From Meiothermus sp. Pnk-1 (lineage in GTDB: Bacteria; Deinococcota; Deinococci; Deinococcales; Thermaceae), in NCBI RefSeq assembly GCF_003226535.1, contig NZ_QKOB01000006.1:149136-213135 (forward strand): a stretch of 64,000 bases of DNA. The letters run 5' to 3'. Below the pieces are notes generated by a model that worked only from the letters and a program-made list of their open reading frames with translations, searched no databases and was not told where the DNA came from. Made by a program: the position numbers and the translations under genes. Positions 54,596 through 63,870 of the stretch are shown piece after piece. The stretch's first letter is position 1, and every line of letters begins with the position of its first letter.

Positions 54596-57500
54596 CTACA
54601 GGTTGAAGTACTTCGCCGAGGGGTGATGGACCACGATGGCGCTGGTGGATTGCTCGGGGTGAAGCTGGAACTCCTCGGAGAGTTCCACGCCGATCTCCTG
54701 CCACTGCAAGAGCTCTTGCAGGTATTTTTGGTCCTCTAGCCTTGGGCAGGCCGGATAGCCGAAGCTGTAGCGGCTGCCCTGGTAGCCCTGCTGGAACAGA
54801 GCTTGCAGGTCGGTGGCGTCGTCCTGGGCGATGCCGAGTTGCTGACGCACGCGCTTGTGCCAGTACTCGGCCAACGCCTCGGCCATCTCCACCGAGAAGC
54901 CGTGCCAGTAGAGGTAGTCCTGGTAGCGGTCGGAGGCGAAGAGCTTGGCGGCGTGCTGGGAGGCGGCGCGGCCCATGGTCACCACTTGGCAGCCCAGCAC
55001 GTCGCGCGCGCCGTTTTCCCAGGCCGCTCGCGGCATCCAGCTTTCCTCGTCGCCCAGCGGGTCGGCGTAGCGGGGGCGGAAGAAGTCGGCGATGCAGAGG
55101 TGGCGGCTAGCACCGCCGCGCGCGGCGGTGCCCATCTGGCGGGGGAAGTCGAAGGCGAAGAGCTCTTCTCCGCTTTGGGGGTCGAAGACGATGAGCTTGT
55201 TCTTGTCGGAGGCTACGGGCCAGAAGCCGTAGGCCACAGCGGGCTCTAAGGTCCCCTCGTGCATGGCTTGCTCGAGCAGCTGGCGGAAGATGGGCTCGGC
55301 CTCGCGCTCGAGCTTCGCCGCGTACTCCGCCTTGTCCATCTCGCCCCGGCGGAAGCCCCACTGGCCGCGGAAGAGGGCATTCTTGTTGACGTACTGGGCG
55401 ATCACGCCGAGGTCGAGCCCGTTGCCCGGAGCCAGGGGCCGGCCCCCCCGCCTAGTCGGCCTCTTCCCTTCGGCCCGCACCACCTTGCGGCCCCAGAAGG
55501 GCGGGCGGGGGATGCGCGGGGCAGGGGGAACGTTGGAGGGGACGTACTCCGAGCCGGCCTTGAGCTTCTCCATGAGGATCTCATAGGCAGTCTTGTACTT
55601 GTGCCCGCTCTGCTCGCGGCTGGTGAGCCTGGGCGGGGCGTGGCCGCAGAGCTCGTCCATCAGTTGCAGGCCGTCGAAGGCGTCGGAGGCGTAGTAGACC
55701 GGGCCGGTGGTGTAGGTCTGGCGCAGGTCGTGCTCCACGTAGTGGCGGTTGAGGGCCGCTCCGCCCAGAATCACCGGGATGCGGTAGCCCCGCTCGCGCA
55801 TGTACTCGAGGTTCTCCTTCATCACCACCGTGCTCTTGACCAAGAGGCCGCTCATGCCCACCGCGTTGGGCCGATGCTCCTCCACGGCGGCCAGGATCTC
55901 CTCGATGGGCTTTTTGATGCCCAGGTTCACCACCCGGTAGCCGTTGTTGGAGAGGATGATGTCCACCAGGTTCTTGCCGATGTCGTGCACATCGCCCTTG
56001 ACGGTGGCGAGCACCATGGTGCCCTTGTGGACGCCCTCCAGCCGGTCCATCTTGGGCTCGAGGTAGCGCACCGCCGCCTTCATGCATTCGGCGGCCTGGA
56101 GCACGAAGGGGAGCTGCATCTTGCCCGCGCCGAAGAGGTCGCCCACCACCTTCATGCCCTCCAAGAGCACCTCGTTGATCACCGAGACGGGGGTGTAACC
56201 GGCCTGCAACGCGGCCTCGAGGTCGGCCTCGAGGCCCACCTTGCGCCCCTCGATGATGCGCCGCTTGAGGCGCTCCTCCACACTAAGCCCGGCCAGGGGG
56301 TCGGCGGCAGACGAGCGCTCGACCTTGTGCTTGGCGAAGTAGTCCACGAAGGCGAAGAGGGGGTCGTAGGCCACCGAGCCGTCGGGGTTATAGCGGCGGC
56401 GGTCGTAGATGAGGTCGAGGGCGAGCCGGTACTGCTCCTCGGGGATCTGATTGATGGGCAGGATCTTGCCCGCATTGAGGATGGCCGCGGTGAGCCCGGC
56501 CTGGATGCACTCGTCGAGGAAGACCGAGTTCAAGACCACGCGGGCCTGGGGCGAGAGGCCGAAGGAGACGTTGGAGACCCCCAAAATGAAGCCTACCTCG
56601 GGCAGCAGCTCGCGCAGGCGGCGGATGCCCTCGATGGTCCAGAGGGCCAGCTTGCGGGTGTCCTCGTCGCCCTGGGTGATGGGAAAGGTGAGCAGGTCGA
56701 AGAGGATCGAGCTTCCTGGGATGCCGTGGAGCCGGGTCAGGCGCTCGTACATGCGCAGGGCGATCTCCACCTTGCGCTCGGGCGTCTTGGCCATCCCGGC
56801 CTCTTTGTCCTCGTCGATGGTGAGGGCGACCAGGGCGGCGCCGTGCTGGCGGGCGAGGGAGGCTATGCGGTCGAACTTCTCCAGGCCGTCCTCGAGGTTG
56901 ACCGAGTTGAGGATGGCCCGGCCTCCCAGGTGCTCGAGGGCTTCTTGCATCACCTCGACCTGGGTGGAGTCGATCATGAGGGGGATTTGCACCGAGGTGG
57001 CGAAGCGCTTGACGACCTCGCGCATGTCGCGCACCTCGTCGCGGCCGGTCCAGGCCACCGAGACGTCGAGGACGTGGGCCCCTTCGGCCACCTGCTCCTG
57101 GGCCAGCTCGAGCATCCCCTCGAAGTCGCCGGCGAACAAGAGTTCGCGGAACTTCTTGCTCCCCGTGGCGTTGGTGCGCTCCCCCACGATGAGGATGCCG
57201 GTGTCCTGCTTGAGCGGCACCGCCTGGTAGAGGCTCGCCACCTGCGCCGGGAACTGCGCCGGGGGCCTCGCGGCCTGCGGGTGGCCCCCCAGGGCCTCGG
57301 CCAGGGCGCGGATGTGCTCGGGGCCGGTTCCGCAGCAGCCGCCCACCACGTTGAGGCCGTACTCCTTCACGAACTTCGTCTGCCAGCGCACCAGCTCCGC
57401 AGGAGTGAGGTCGTAGACCACCCGGCCCCCCTCGTTGCGCGGCAGGCCGGCGTTGGGCAGGCAGGAGACCCAGCGGGTGGAGTTCTGGCAGAAGAAGCGG

Positions 57501-58324
57501 ATGTGCGAGTCCATCAGGTCGGGGCCGGTGGCGCAGTTCATCCCGATGACGTCGATGGGGAGCGACTCGAGCGCGGTCAGGGCGGCGTTGTCGTCGGTGC
57601 CTACCAGCATGGTCCCGGTGGACTCGATGGTGACCTGCACCTGCAAAGGCACTTCCCGGCCCACCTCGCGCATAGCCGCCCGGGCCGCTAGCACCGCGCA
57701 GCGCACCTGGAGGATGTCCTGGGCGGTTTCGATGAGCAGGAGGTCTACCCCGCCCTCGATCAGGCCGCGGGCAGCGGTGCGGTAGGAATCGAACATCTCC
57801 CGCCAACCGATCTGCCCCAGGCTGATGAGCTTGGTGCCCGGCCCCAGCGAACCGGCCACGAAGCGGGGCTTCTCCGGGGTGGAGAGTTTATCGGCCTCCT
57901 GGCGGGCGATGCGGGCCCCCAGGTAGGCCAAGTCCTCGGCCTCGGCCTCGAGCCCGTACTCCACCAGCACGTGAGGGAAGGCCCCGAAGGTGTTGGTCTC
58001 GATCACGTCGGCGCCGGCCTCGAGGTAGCTTTTGTGGATGCGGGCGATCACGTCGGGCCGGGTACGGTTCAAAACCTCCGGACAGCCGTTGTAGAGCTCG
58101 CCGCCATAATCCTTCGCCTGCAGGTCATACTTGAAAATTTCGGTGCCCATCGCCCCGTCATAGACCAACACCCGCTGGGAAAGGGCTTTTAGGTAGGGGA
58201 AGGTTTCAGCCCGCTCCTCCCGCCGGTAACCCAGATGGGTCAGCGGCTCCTCTCCCCAACCCTGGCCTTTCAGATGAGGGCAGCCCGGGCCACAGGCGTG
58301 ATCGGCGGAGGTAGAAGAAGCCAT
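54596..58324 (-). CDS. metH: Cobalamin-dependent methionine synthase
   Basis: A 1242-residue protein with all four modules: homocysteine domain (VYDGAMGTEIFKYDL, zinc cysteines incl. GGCCGTGPEHI), folate domain (ILIVGERTNATGSKKFRELL), cobalamin domain (GTMVLATVKGDVHDIGKNLV, with the cobalt-ligand His), and the AdoMet reactivation domain (RYSFGYPACPRL). It makes methionine from homocysteine and methyl-THF. The ATG 58324 was chosen over an upstream frame; even so the N-terminus has an extra Cys/His stretch (HACGPGCPHLKGQ). A basic insert of about 20 residues (55430-55490) interrupts the linker to the last domain. No cobalamin riboswitch is visible. Confidence 0.96.
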   Translation of the reverse strand: MASSTSADHACGPGCPHLKGQGWGEEPLTHLGYRREERAETFPYLKALSQRVLVYDGAMGTEIFKYDLQAKDYGGELYNGCPEVLNRTRPDVIARIHKSYLEAGADVIETNTFGAFPHVLVEYGLEAEAEDLAYLGARIARQEADKLSTPEKPRFVAGSLGPGTKLISLGQIGWREMFDSYRTAARGLIEGGVDLLLIETAQDILQVRCAVLAARAAMREVGREVPLQVQVTIESTGTMLVGTDDNAALTALESLPIDVIGMNCATGPDLMDSHIRFFCQNSTRWVSCLPNAGLPRNEGGRVVYDLTPAELVRWQTKFVKEYGLNVVGGCCGTGPEHIRALAEALGGHPQAARPPAQFPAQVASLYQAVPLKQDTGILIVGERTNATGSKKFRELLFAGDFEGMLELAQEQVAEGAHVLDVSVAWTGRDEVRDMREVVKRFATSVQIPLMIDSTQVEVMQEALEHLGGRAILNSVNLEDGLEKFDRIASLARQHGAALVALTIDEDKEAGMAKTPERKVEIALRMYERLTRLHGIPGSSILFDLLTFPITQGDEDTRKLALWTIEGIRRLRELLPEVGFILGVSNVSFGLSPQARVVLNSVFLDECIQAGLTAAILNAGKILPINQIPEEQYRLALDLIYDRRRYNPDGSVAYDPLFAFVDYFAKHKVERSSAADPLAGLSVEERLKRRIIEGRKVGLEADLEAALQAGYTPVSVINEVLLEGMKVVGDLFGAGKMQLPFVLQAAECMKAAVRYLEPKMDRLEGVHKGTMVLATVKGDVHDIGKNLVDIILSNNGYRVVNLGIKKPIEEILAAVEEHRPNAVGMSGLLVKSTVVMKENLEYMRERGYRIPVILGGAALNRHYVEHDLRQTYTTGPVYYASDAFDGLQLMDELCGHAPPRLTSREQSGHKYKTAYEILMEKLKAGSEYVPSNVPPAPRIPRPPFWGRKVVRAEGKRPTRRGGRPLAPGNGLDLGVIAQYVNKNALFRGQWGFRRGEMDKAEYAAKLEREAEPIFRQLLEQAMHEGTLEPAVAYGFWPVASDKNKLIVFDPQSGEELFAFDFPRQMGTAARGGASRHLCIADFFRPRYADPLGDEESWMPRAAWENGARDVLGCQVVTMGRAASQHAAKLFASDRYQDYLYWHGFSVEMAEALAEYWHKRVRQQLGIAQDDATDLQALFQQGYQGSRYSFGYPACPRLEDQKYLQELLQWQEIGVELSEEFQLHPEQSTSAIVVHHPSAKYFNL
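55432..55490 (-). repeat. Repeat-like insert inside metH
   Basis: The segment encoding GKRPTRRGGRPLAPGN is absent from usual MetH sequences. On the minus strand it contains CCGAAGGGAA and CTAGGCG blocks in the order found in the reverse complement of the 42-bp repeat units. Similarity is short and partial. Confidence 0.4.
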
Positions 58325-58411
58325 ACCCTCCAGTGTAGGGAGCTCGGGGGGGAATGGAAAGAGCTTCCCGTTACCCCTAACCCGACCCGGTGGCTCTGCT
58401 ATCGTTAGGAC

Positions 58412-59962
58412 ATGTCCGACGCCAAACCTAGCGACCTCACCCGGGGAATCCTCTTCACCGATGAGTACCAACTGACCATGGCCCAGGTCTACTACCGGTT
58501 GGGCTTAGCAGAGAAACCCGCCCTCTTCGAACACTTCTACCGGCGCAACCCCGACTACGGACAGCATCAAGCGGGGTACTGCATCTTCGCCGGCTTGGAC
58601 CCCCTGCTCTCTTGGATGCAGGGGGCGCGCTTTGACGACCCCACGCTCGAGGCCCTCCGCGGCCAGAAGAGCCGCTCGGGAAAACCCCTTTTTGACCGGG
58701 ACTTTCTCGAGTACCTGCGCCAGCATGGCTCCTTCGAAGGGCTCTCGCTCAAGGCCGTCGCCGAGGGTCGGGTAGTCCACCCTCAGGTTCCTTTGGTGGT
58801 GGTCGAAGGGCCGCTCTTACAGGCTCAACTGCTCGAGACCATCCTGCTCAACCGGCTCAACTTCGAGACCCTGATCGCCACCAAGGCCAGCCGGGTGCGC
58901 GAAGCGGCGGGCGAGAGTACCGTGTTGGAGTTTGGGGTTCGCCGGGCTGCGGGAGAAGCCGGAAATGCCGCGACCCGAGCCTGCTTGATCGGAGGGGCCG
59001 ACCGCAGCTCGAATGTAGGGATGTCGTACGAGCTGGGCCTGCAAGCTGCCGGAACCCACGCCCACAGCCTGGTGCAGGCTTTTATGGCGCTGGGGATGAG
59101 CGAGCTGGAAGCCTTCCAGGCTTTCGCCGAGGTCTACCCCGACGACACCGTGCTGCTGGTGGACACCGTAGACGTGCTCGAGTCGGGCATCCCCAACGCC
59201 ATCCGGGTCTTCGAGGAGCTCAAGCGCAAGGGGCACCAGCCGGTAGGGGTCCGGCTCGACTCGGGCGACCTGGCCTATCTCTCCATCCGCAGCGCTCAGA
59301 TGCTCAACAAAGCCGGAATGGAAGAGGTCTCGATCGTGCTTTCCAGCGACCTCGACGAGCTGGTGATCTGGCAAATCCACACCCAGATCCGCCAGGAAGC
59401 CCGGCGCTATGGGGTAGATCCCGACCACCTCATCAACCGGCTGGTCTTCGGGGTGGGCACCCGGATGGTGACCAGCTGGGGCCAACCCGCCCTGGGCGGG
59501 GTCTATAAGCTAGTAGCCATGCACGACGGGGGGGAGTGGAAACCGGCCATCAAGGTCTCCGAGTCCATCGAGAAGATCCTCAACCCCGGCCAGAAACGGG
59601 CCTGGCGCATCTACGATGACCGGGGCTTAGCCAGCGCGGACTACCTGACCCTGGCCAATGAAGACCCCGGGGCCGAGCCGGTGATCACCCTCCGCCACCC
59701 TACCGACCCCGGGAAACAGCGGCGGCTTTGGCAAAGCCGGTGCAGCCTCGAGCCCCTGCATGAGGAGGTCTTCCGGGGCAAGCGCCTGTTCGACCCTTTG
59801 CCCCTCGAGGCCCTGCGGCTGCGGCGCAAGGCCGACGTAGAGCGCCTCGACCCCGGGGTGCGGCGACTGGTCAACCCTCACGAGTACCACGTCTCCCTCT
59901 CGCAAAAGCTATGGAGCCTCAAGGCGCAGATGGTAGAGGGGCTGGGCTCGAGCCACCCCTGA
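58412..59962 (+). CDS. pncB: Nicotinate phosphoribosyltransferase
   Basis: A 516-residue NAPRTase. Motifs: [18 protein letters not shown] at the start, [20 protein letters not shown] then [20 protein letters not shown] (with the phosphorylated His region), [20 protein letters not shown], and [15 protein letters not shown]. It makes nicotinate mononucleotide from nicotinate and PRPP in NAD salvage. TATCGT (58400-58405) ends 6 nt before the ATG. It is divergent from metH. Confidence 0.95.
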   Translation: MSDAKPSDLTRGILFTDEYQLTMAQVYYRLGLAEKPALFEHFYRRNPDYGQHQAGYCIFAGLDPLLSWMQGARFDDPTLEALRGQKSRSGKPLFDRDFLEYLRQHGSFEGLSLKAVAEGRVVHPQVPLVVVEGPLLQAQLLETILLNRLNFETLIATKASRVREAAGESTVLEFGVRRAAGEAGNAATRACLIGGADRSSNVGMSYELGLQAAGTHAHSLVQAFMALGMSELEAFQAFAEVYPDDTVLLVDTVDVLESGIPNAIRVFEELKRKGHQPVGVRLDSGDLAYLSIRSAQMLNKAGMEEVSIVLSSDLDELVIWQIHTQIRQEARRYGVDPDHLINRLVFGVGTRMVTSWGQPALGGVYKLVAMHDGGEWKPAIKVSESIEKILNPGQKRAWRIYDDRGLASADYLTLANEDPGAEPVITLRHPTDPGKQRRLWQSRCSLEPLHEEVFRGKRLFDPLPLEALRLRRKADVERLDPGVRRLVNPHEYHVSLSQKLWSLKAQMVEGLGSSHP

Positions 59963-59987
59963 GGGGGAACGCCTCGGATGGGGTTCA

Positions 59988-61757
59988 TCAAAGCCCCAGT
60001 TCGTTGATAAGGGCTTGGTCAGAGTTGTCCTCGAGCACCTCTTCGGCCTTGGTCGCCCAGGCAGGAAAGGGAAAGGTAAGGGGCATGGGAATCGGGAGTT
60101 CGGGCTGTTGAACGATCATCGTGCCCTGCGGAAGGATCACCGCCCGTTCGCGAAAGGAGGGGGGCAAGTAGCGGTACTCGGGGCGCTCGGCTTCGGCGGC
60201 GTCGAGGCGGCCCACCACCCGAATGGCGGCGTTGCCCACCACCCGGCGCTCGACCTCGGAGGCGGTCTGCTGGGCCCCGATCAGGATCACCCCTAGGCTG
60301 CGCCCACGCTCGGCGATGTCGAGCAGGATGTCCTTGATGGGGCTCTCGTCCTCGCGCGGAGCATATTTGTTCAGCTCGTCCAAGACGATAAAAACTCGCC
60401 CCCCTCGGCCTTTTTCCTTCTTCTCAAAGATCTCGCGCAAAATCGCCCCCACCACGAACATCTGGGCCTGCGCGGAGAGCTGGTGGAGGTCCACCACGTT
60501 CATCTGAAACTGCCCGGCCAGCGGATCGGGGGGGTTCCCTGCCCTGTCGCCGCGGATGAGGTGGGAGACGTTGCCAACGGCGGCCCGTAGGCGGCGGACA
60601 AAGGCCTCGAGCGTTCCCCGGGCCTGCCGGGCAACCCAGCGGGGGTCACCTTTACCCTCCTCGTCCCCTTCAGGGCCTAGCAGCTTGAACTCCACGTAGC
60701 GCACCAGCTGGGCGAAGCTCGACAGGCGCACCTTGCCCAGGCTATCGAAGCTCACCTCGGCCACCGCCTGGCCCACCTCGTCGTTCCAGTCCTCCACCGT
60801 CAGGTACGGCCCCTTTTGCCCTTCAGCCAGCTTGCGCAGGCGCTCCGTCACCTGGTCGATCAGGAAGCCTAGGTTGCTCATGGCCCCCCGGTCGGCAAAG
60901 AGAAAAGGTAGGAGGCCGCTGGAGCAAAACTGTACCAAGTCCCAATAGTAAGGGCTTACCCCCACCGGGCGGCTTTCCACGTCAGGGATGATATCTCCCG
61001 GAATAGGCTTGGGCGGAGCGCGAAAATCCACGCTCCTAAAGGGCCCCGGCTCGAGGCCCAGGCGGCGGTATTCCTCGCGCTGAGCGGGGGTGAGGCGGTT
61101 GTTGGGTTTGTCGAGGTGGAAGAGGTCTTCTCCTTTGACGTTGAAGAGCAAGGCCCGGGCACTTGCGGCGTCGTGCAACACCCCGGAGTTGAAGAGGCTA
61201 TAGAGCAAGAAAGTAGCGTAGCTGGTCTTGGTCGCCACCCCTGAGATCCCCGAGACGTTGACGTGTCCGCCCTTGACCCCGTTCAAAAACTCCAGGTTCA
61301 AGTAGGCCACCTCGCCGTTCTTGAGAAACCCCGCCGGAAGCCGGGTAGAGCCCTTATGGTTGCTCATCCTGTCGTAATAGAGAGCCCGCTCGAGGGCTTC
61401 GGCCTGGGCCAAGTAGACCTTAGAGCCGGGGTCGGGGGGGAGGTATTCCTCGGGCTCGAGGCGCGTCACCTTGACGTGCGCGGCATAAGACTTGCTCACC
61501 GGCAGCAGCTCGCGCTGGGCCAAAAACACGTCGGTGTCGAACTGCGAACCCTCGTAGAGCTTCAAGACTTGGTCCACCAGGCCGTAGTACCGAATCGTAC
61601 CTAGGGTGGGGTCGGGGTGGGCGAACTCGACGTAGACCACATCGTCGAGCCGCAGGAAACACCCCTCCTCCACCGCTACCCAAAAGTCCAGGGCCCCGGC
61701 CTCGCGGCTACCCAACACCATTCCGACCTGCTTCAAGCGACCCTCCGGTTTAGCCAA
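59988..61757 (-). CDS. herA: HerA-like ATPase/translocase
   Basis: A 589-residue protein. The N-terminal HAS-barrel (residues about 10-110) precedes an ATPase domain. The P-loop region reads SGISGVATKTSYATFLLYSL, which lacks the Gly before Lys of the standard GxxxxGK[ST]; Walker B is VFIVLDELNKYAPRED, and the sensor loop VILIGAQQTASEVERRVVGN matches HerA. It should be a hexameric dsDNA translocase working with the NurA nuclease encoded just upstream; the genes overlap by 8 nt. Used in double-strand break end processing. Confidence 0.85.
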   Translation of the reverse strand: MAKPEGRLKQVGMVLGSREAGALDFWVAVEEGCFLRLDDVVYVEFAHPDPTLGTIRYYGLVDQVLKLYEGSQFDTDVFLAQRELLPVSKSYAAHVKVTRLEPEEYLPPDPGSKVYLAQAEALERALYYDRMSNHKGSTRLPAGFLKNGEVAYLNLEFLNGVKGGHVNVSGISGVATKTSYATFLLYSLFNSGVLHDAASARALLFNVKGEDLFHLDKPNNRLTPAQREEYRRLGLEPGPFRSVDFRAPPKPIPGDIIPDVESRPVGVSPYYWDLVQFCSSGLLPFLFADRGAMSNLGFLIDQVTERLRKLAEGQKGPYLTVEDWNDEVGQAVAEVSFDSLGKVRLSSFAQLVRYVEFKLLGPEGDEEGKGDPRWVARQARGTLEAFVRRLRAAVGNVSHLIRGDRAGNPPDPLAGQFQMNVVDLHQLSAQAQMFVVGAILREIFEKKEKGRGGRVFIVLDELNKYAPREDESPIKDILLDIAERGRSLGVILIGAQQTASEVERRVVGNAAIRVVGRLDAAEAERPEYRYLPPSFRERAVILPQGTMIVQQPELPIPMPLTFPFPAWATKAEEVLEDNSDQALINELGL

Positions 61758-62694
61758 ATAGCGTCTGTACGATCTTACGCCGAATCACTTCGCCCTGGCC
61801 CATATAACGCCCCAGAAACATCTCCAAAGCCCCTACCGCGATGAGATTCTGCGGGGCCCGGGGGTCACGGGCCGGCGAGGAGGCCATGGCACACAAAAGG
61901 CTCACGGAAAGATCGGCCAGCCGACGGGCTTCGTAGGGCTCGACAACCGTAGTCTCAACCCGCATCAGCCCAGCCCCGCCGTGAAAGGGTGCGCTGGGGC
62001 TAAGGGGCAACCTGATGTACCAGGAAAAGACGTCCACCCGACGGCCCATCCCATAACCGGGTAGCCGAAAGATGGGGGTGCGCTCGTAGGGCTCGAGCCG
62101 GTAAAGCAGAGCCTGCTCCTCAGGAGGCAAGTACAAGCCCGGCATGGTCTTGGTGTAGCCCAGCAGCGGATGCTGGGTGGGCTGCCCGGCGAGGTAGATC
62201 TGCCCATCCATCACCACCAGACAGCCATCGCCGCAAAGCGCCAGCGCCAGCTCGGCCTCGAGGCGGCGCATCACCTCGGTGACCTTGCTGCGCAGGTTTT
62301 GCAGATCGGCCGCTCGCGCGCTTTCGGGTTCATACACCAAACTCCCAAACCGCAGCGGCTCCACCTCCAGGCCCTCCGGGTGCAGGAGCACCCGCCGCAT
62401 CTTAGGCTCCCCCGCCAAGCGAATCCCTGCGCCATCGCGCACCACAGCCCCGGCGGCCACCGTAGCGAGGATGGCTCGGTGCCCCTCTGGATCCACCACC
62501 ACCGCATCCACCCGCTGGCGACCGTCCACCATGTACAGCACCGGCCAGTCCGACGGCGGGACCATGGCCGGGCGCTTGGCCTCCCACGCGGTTCCTTCGA
62601 TGCCGGTCTTGACCTCCTCGCGGGCGGGGGTCTCTTCGAAGCCCACCTGGGGCAGGGCATAGTCAGGGTTCCAAGCCTCCAAGCGCCACTGCAT
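61750..62694 (-). CDS. nurA: NurA-like nuclease
   Basis: A 314-residue protein. It has the NurA motifs: MVDGRQRVDAVVVD (first Asp), VVMDGQIYLAGQP (second Asp) and the C-terminal PQNLIAVGALEMFLGRYMG. A long helical middle part follows RSKVTEVMRRLEAELALAL. It is expected to be a 5'-3' exonuclease/endonuclease that acts with HerA to resect ends. Immediately upstream of herA and overlapping it; Deinococcus and Thermus have the same pairing. Confidence 0.85.
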   Translation of the reverse strand: MQWRLEAWNPDYALPQVGFEETPAREEVKTGIEGTAWEAKRPAMVPPSDWPVLYMVDGRQRVDAVVVDPEGHRAILATVAAGAVVRDGAGIRLAGEPKMRRVLLHPEGLEVEPLRFGSLVYEPESARAADLQNLRSKVTEVMRRLEAELALALCGDGCLVVMDGQIYLAGQPTQHPLLGYTKTMPGLYLPPEEQALLYRLEPYERTPIFRLPGYGMGRRVDVFSWYIRLPLSPSAPFHGGAGLMRVETTVVEPYEARRLADLSVSLLCAMASSPARDPRAPQNLIAVGALEMFLGRYMGQGEVIRRKIVQTLFG

Positions 62695-62747
62695 GCCCCC
62701 AGCATAACTTAGCGCCGCCCCAAGGGTCAGCCCTGGCTCGGGGTGGG

Positions 62748-63854
62748 CTACTGATTCTTAGCCACGCACTCCTGCGCTTCCTTGAAGTCGTTTTGCAGCT
62801 CGAGGGCTTTCTGGCACTGGGCCTTGGCCCCGGCCTTGTCACCCAGTACCTCGTTGGCCTTGCCCAGCCAGTAGCGGAAGCTGGCGTTTTGCGGCTCCAG
62901 CGCCACGGCCTTGGTCAGATTGAAACGGGCCTTTTGCGCGTCGCCCAGCTCGAGGTAGACCCGACCCAGCCCGGCGTAAGCCTCGGGATAGCGCACCGGA
63001 GAGAGCGCCACCGCGTTTTCATAGGCGGCTCCGGCGGGCTTCCAGCTTTTCAGGCACTCCAATGCCTGCCCCTGGTAGACATAGACCTCGGCGTTGCCCG
63101 GAGATAAAATGGCGGCCTGGTTGAGGTGCGAGAGGGCCCCCGCACAGTCTTTGCGGGCGAGCAAAAAGGTACCGTACTTGAGGCGCAGGTCGGCGTCCTT
63201 GGGGTACTTGCCCACCGCGTCGTTGTAGACCTTGAGGGCCTCGTCGGGCTTGCCGCTGGCCACGTACAGGCTGGCCAACGTCGAACGCAGGGAAGGGTCA
63301 TCGTCGAGGGCGATGGCCCGGTTGGCCGCCTCGATGGCCCGCTCGTACTGCCCCTGCAAGCCCAGCACCACCGCCCGCCAAGAGTAAATGGGGGCGTATT
63401 TGCTATTGACCCGCTCGGCATCGCGCAGCACGCTCAGGGCCTGGTCCAAGTTGCCCTTGGCCGCCTCGCGGTTCTCGGCGAAGCGGAAGGAGTCGGTGTA
63501 AGCCTGGGCCAGAGCGATGTAAGAGTTGATAAAAGTAGCGTTCTGGGCGATCGAGCGGCGCAGGTTCTCGATGGCCGCGGTCATCAGGCCCAGGCGCATC
63601 TGGTTGCGGGCCAGGAAGTACAAACTCTCCGCGCTCGAGTTACACTCCTTCACCGCCCGCTCAAAGAAGGGTTGGGCGGTCTCGAAGCGGCCCGCGTTGT
63701 AAAACTGCAAACCCGTGCGCAGGTTGCGCTGGCAGCTGTTCTGTGCGGAGGGGTCCGCCGCAGCAGTCTGGGCTATCGAGCCTGGCACCAGCACAAAGGC
63801 AGTGCCCACCAAGACTAAGCTCGTACGCACGAGGGTAGAAAACCACACACGCAT
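62748..63854 (-). CDS. Secreted tetratricopeptide-repeat protein
   Basis: A 368-residue protein with signal peptide ending about residue 28 (VLVPGSIAQTAAAD). About eight TPR units follow, for example QFYNAGRFETAQPFFERAVK and GLQGQYERAIEAANRAIALD and YLELGDAQKARFNLTKAVAL. It should form a scaffold outside the cytoplasm; partners are unknown. It begins 16 bp after hslU, so it may share its transcript. Confidence 0.9.
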   Translation of the reverse strand: MRVWFSTLVRTSLVLVGTAFVLVPGSIAQTAAADPSAQNSCQRNLRTGLQFYNAGRFETAQPFFERAVKECNSSAESLYFLARNQMRLGLMTAAIENLRRSIAQNATFINSYIALAQAYTDSFRFAENREAAKGNLDQALSVLRDAERVNSKYAPIYSWRAVVLGLQGQYERAIEAANRAIALDDDPSLRSTLASLYVASGKPDEALKVYNDAVGKYPKDADLRLKYGTFLLARKDCAGALSHLNQAAILSPGNAEVYVYQGQALECLKSWKPAGAAYENAVALSPVRYPEAYAGLGRVYLELGDAQKARFNLTKAVALEPQNASFRYWLGKANEVLGDKAGAKAQCQKALELQNDFKEAQECVAKNQ

Positions 63855-63870
63855 CGTCTTCCTCCAAACC

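Noticed and set aside
55259-57691. An 810-codon open frame on the plus strand opposite metH
   Set aside because: It is antisense to a confidently identified enzyme and results from the high-GC third positions; its His/Val/Gly/Leu-rich composition matches no family.
58325-58411. Cobalamin riboswitch before metH
   Set aside because: The 87-bp region lacks a B12-box and is too short.
59988-62694. HerA/NurA as an anti-phage system
   Set aside because: The pair is a common repair module in Deinococcus-Thermus and no DUF4297, SIR2 or other defence partner is next to it.
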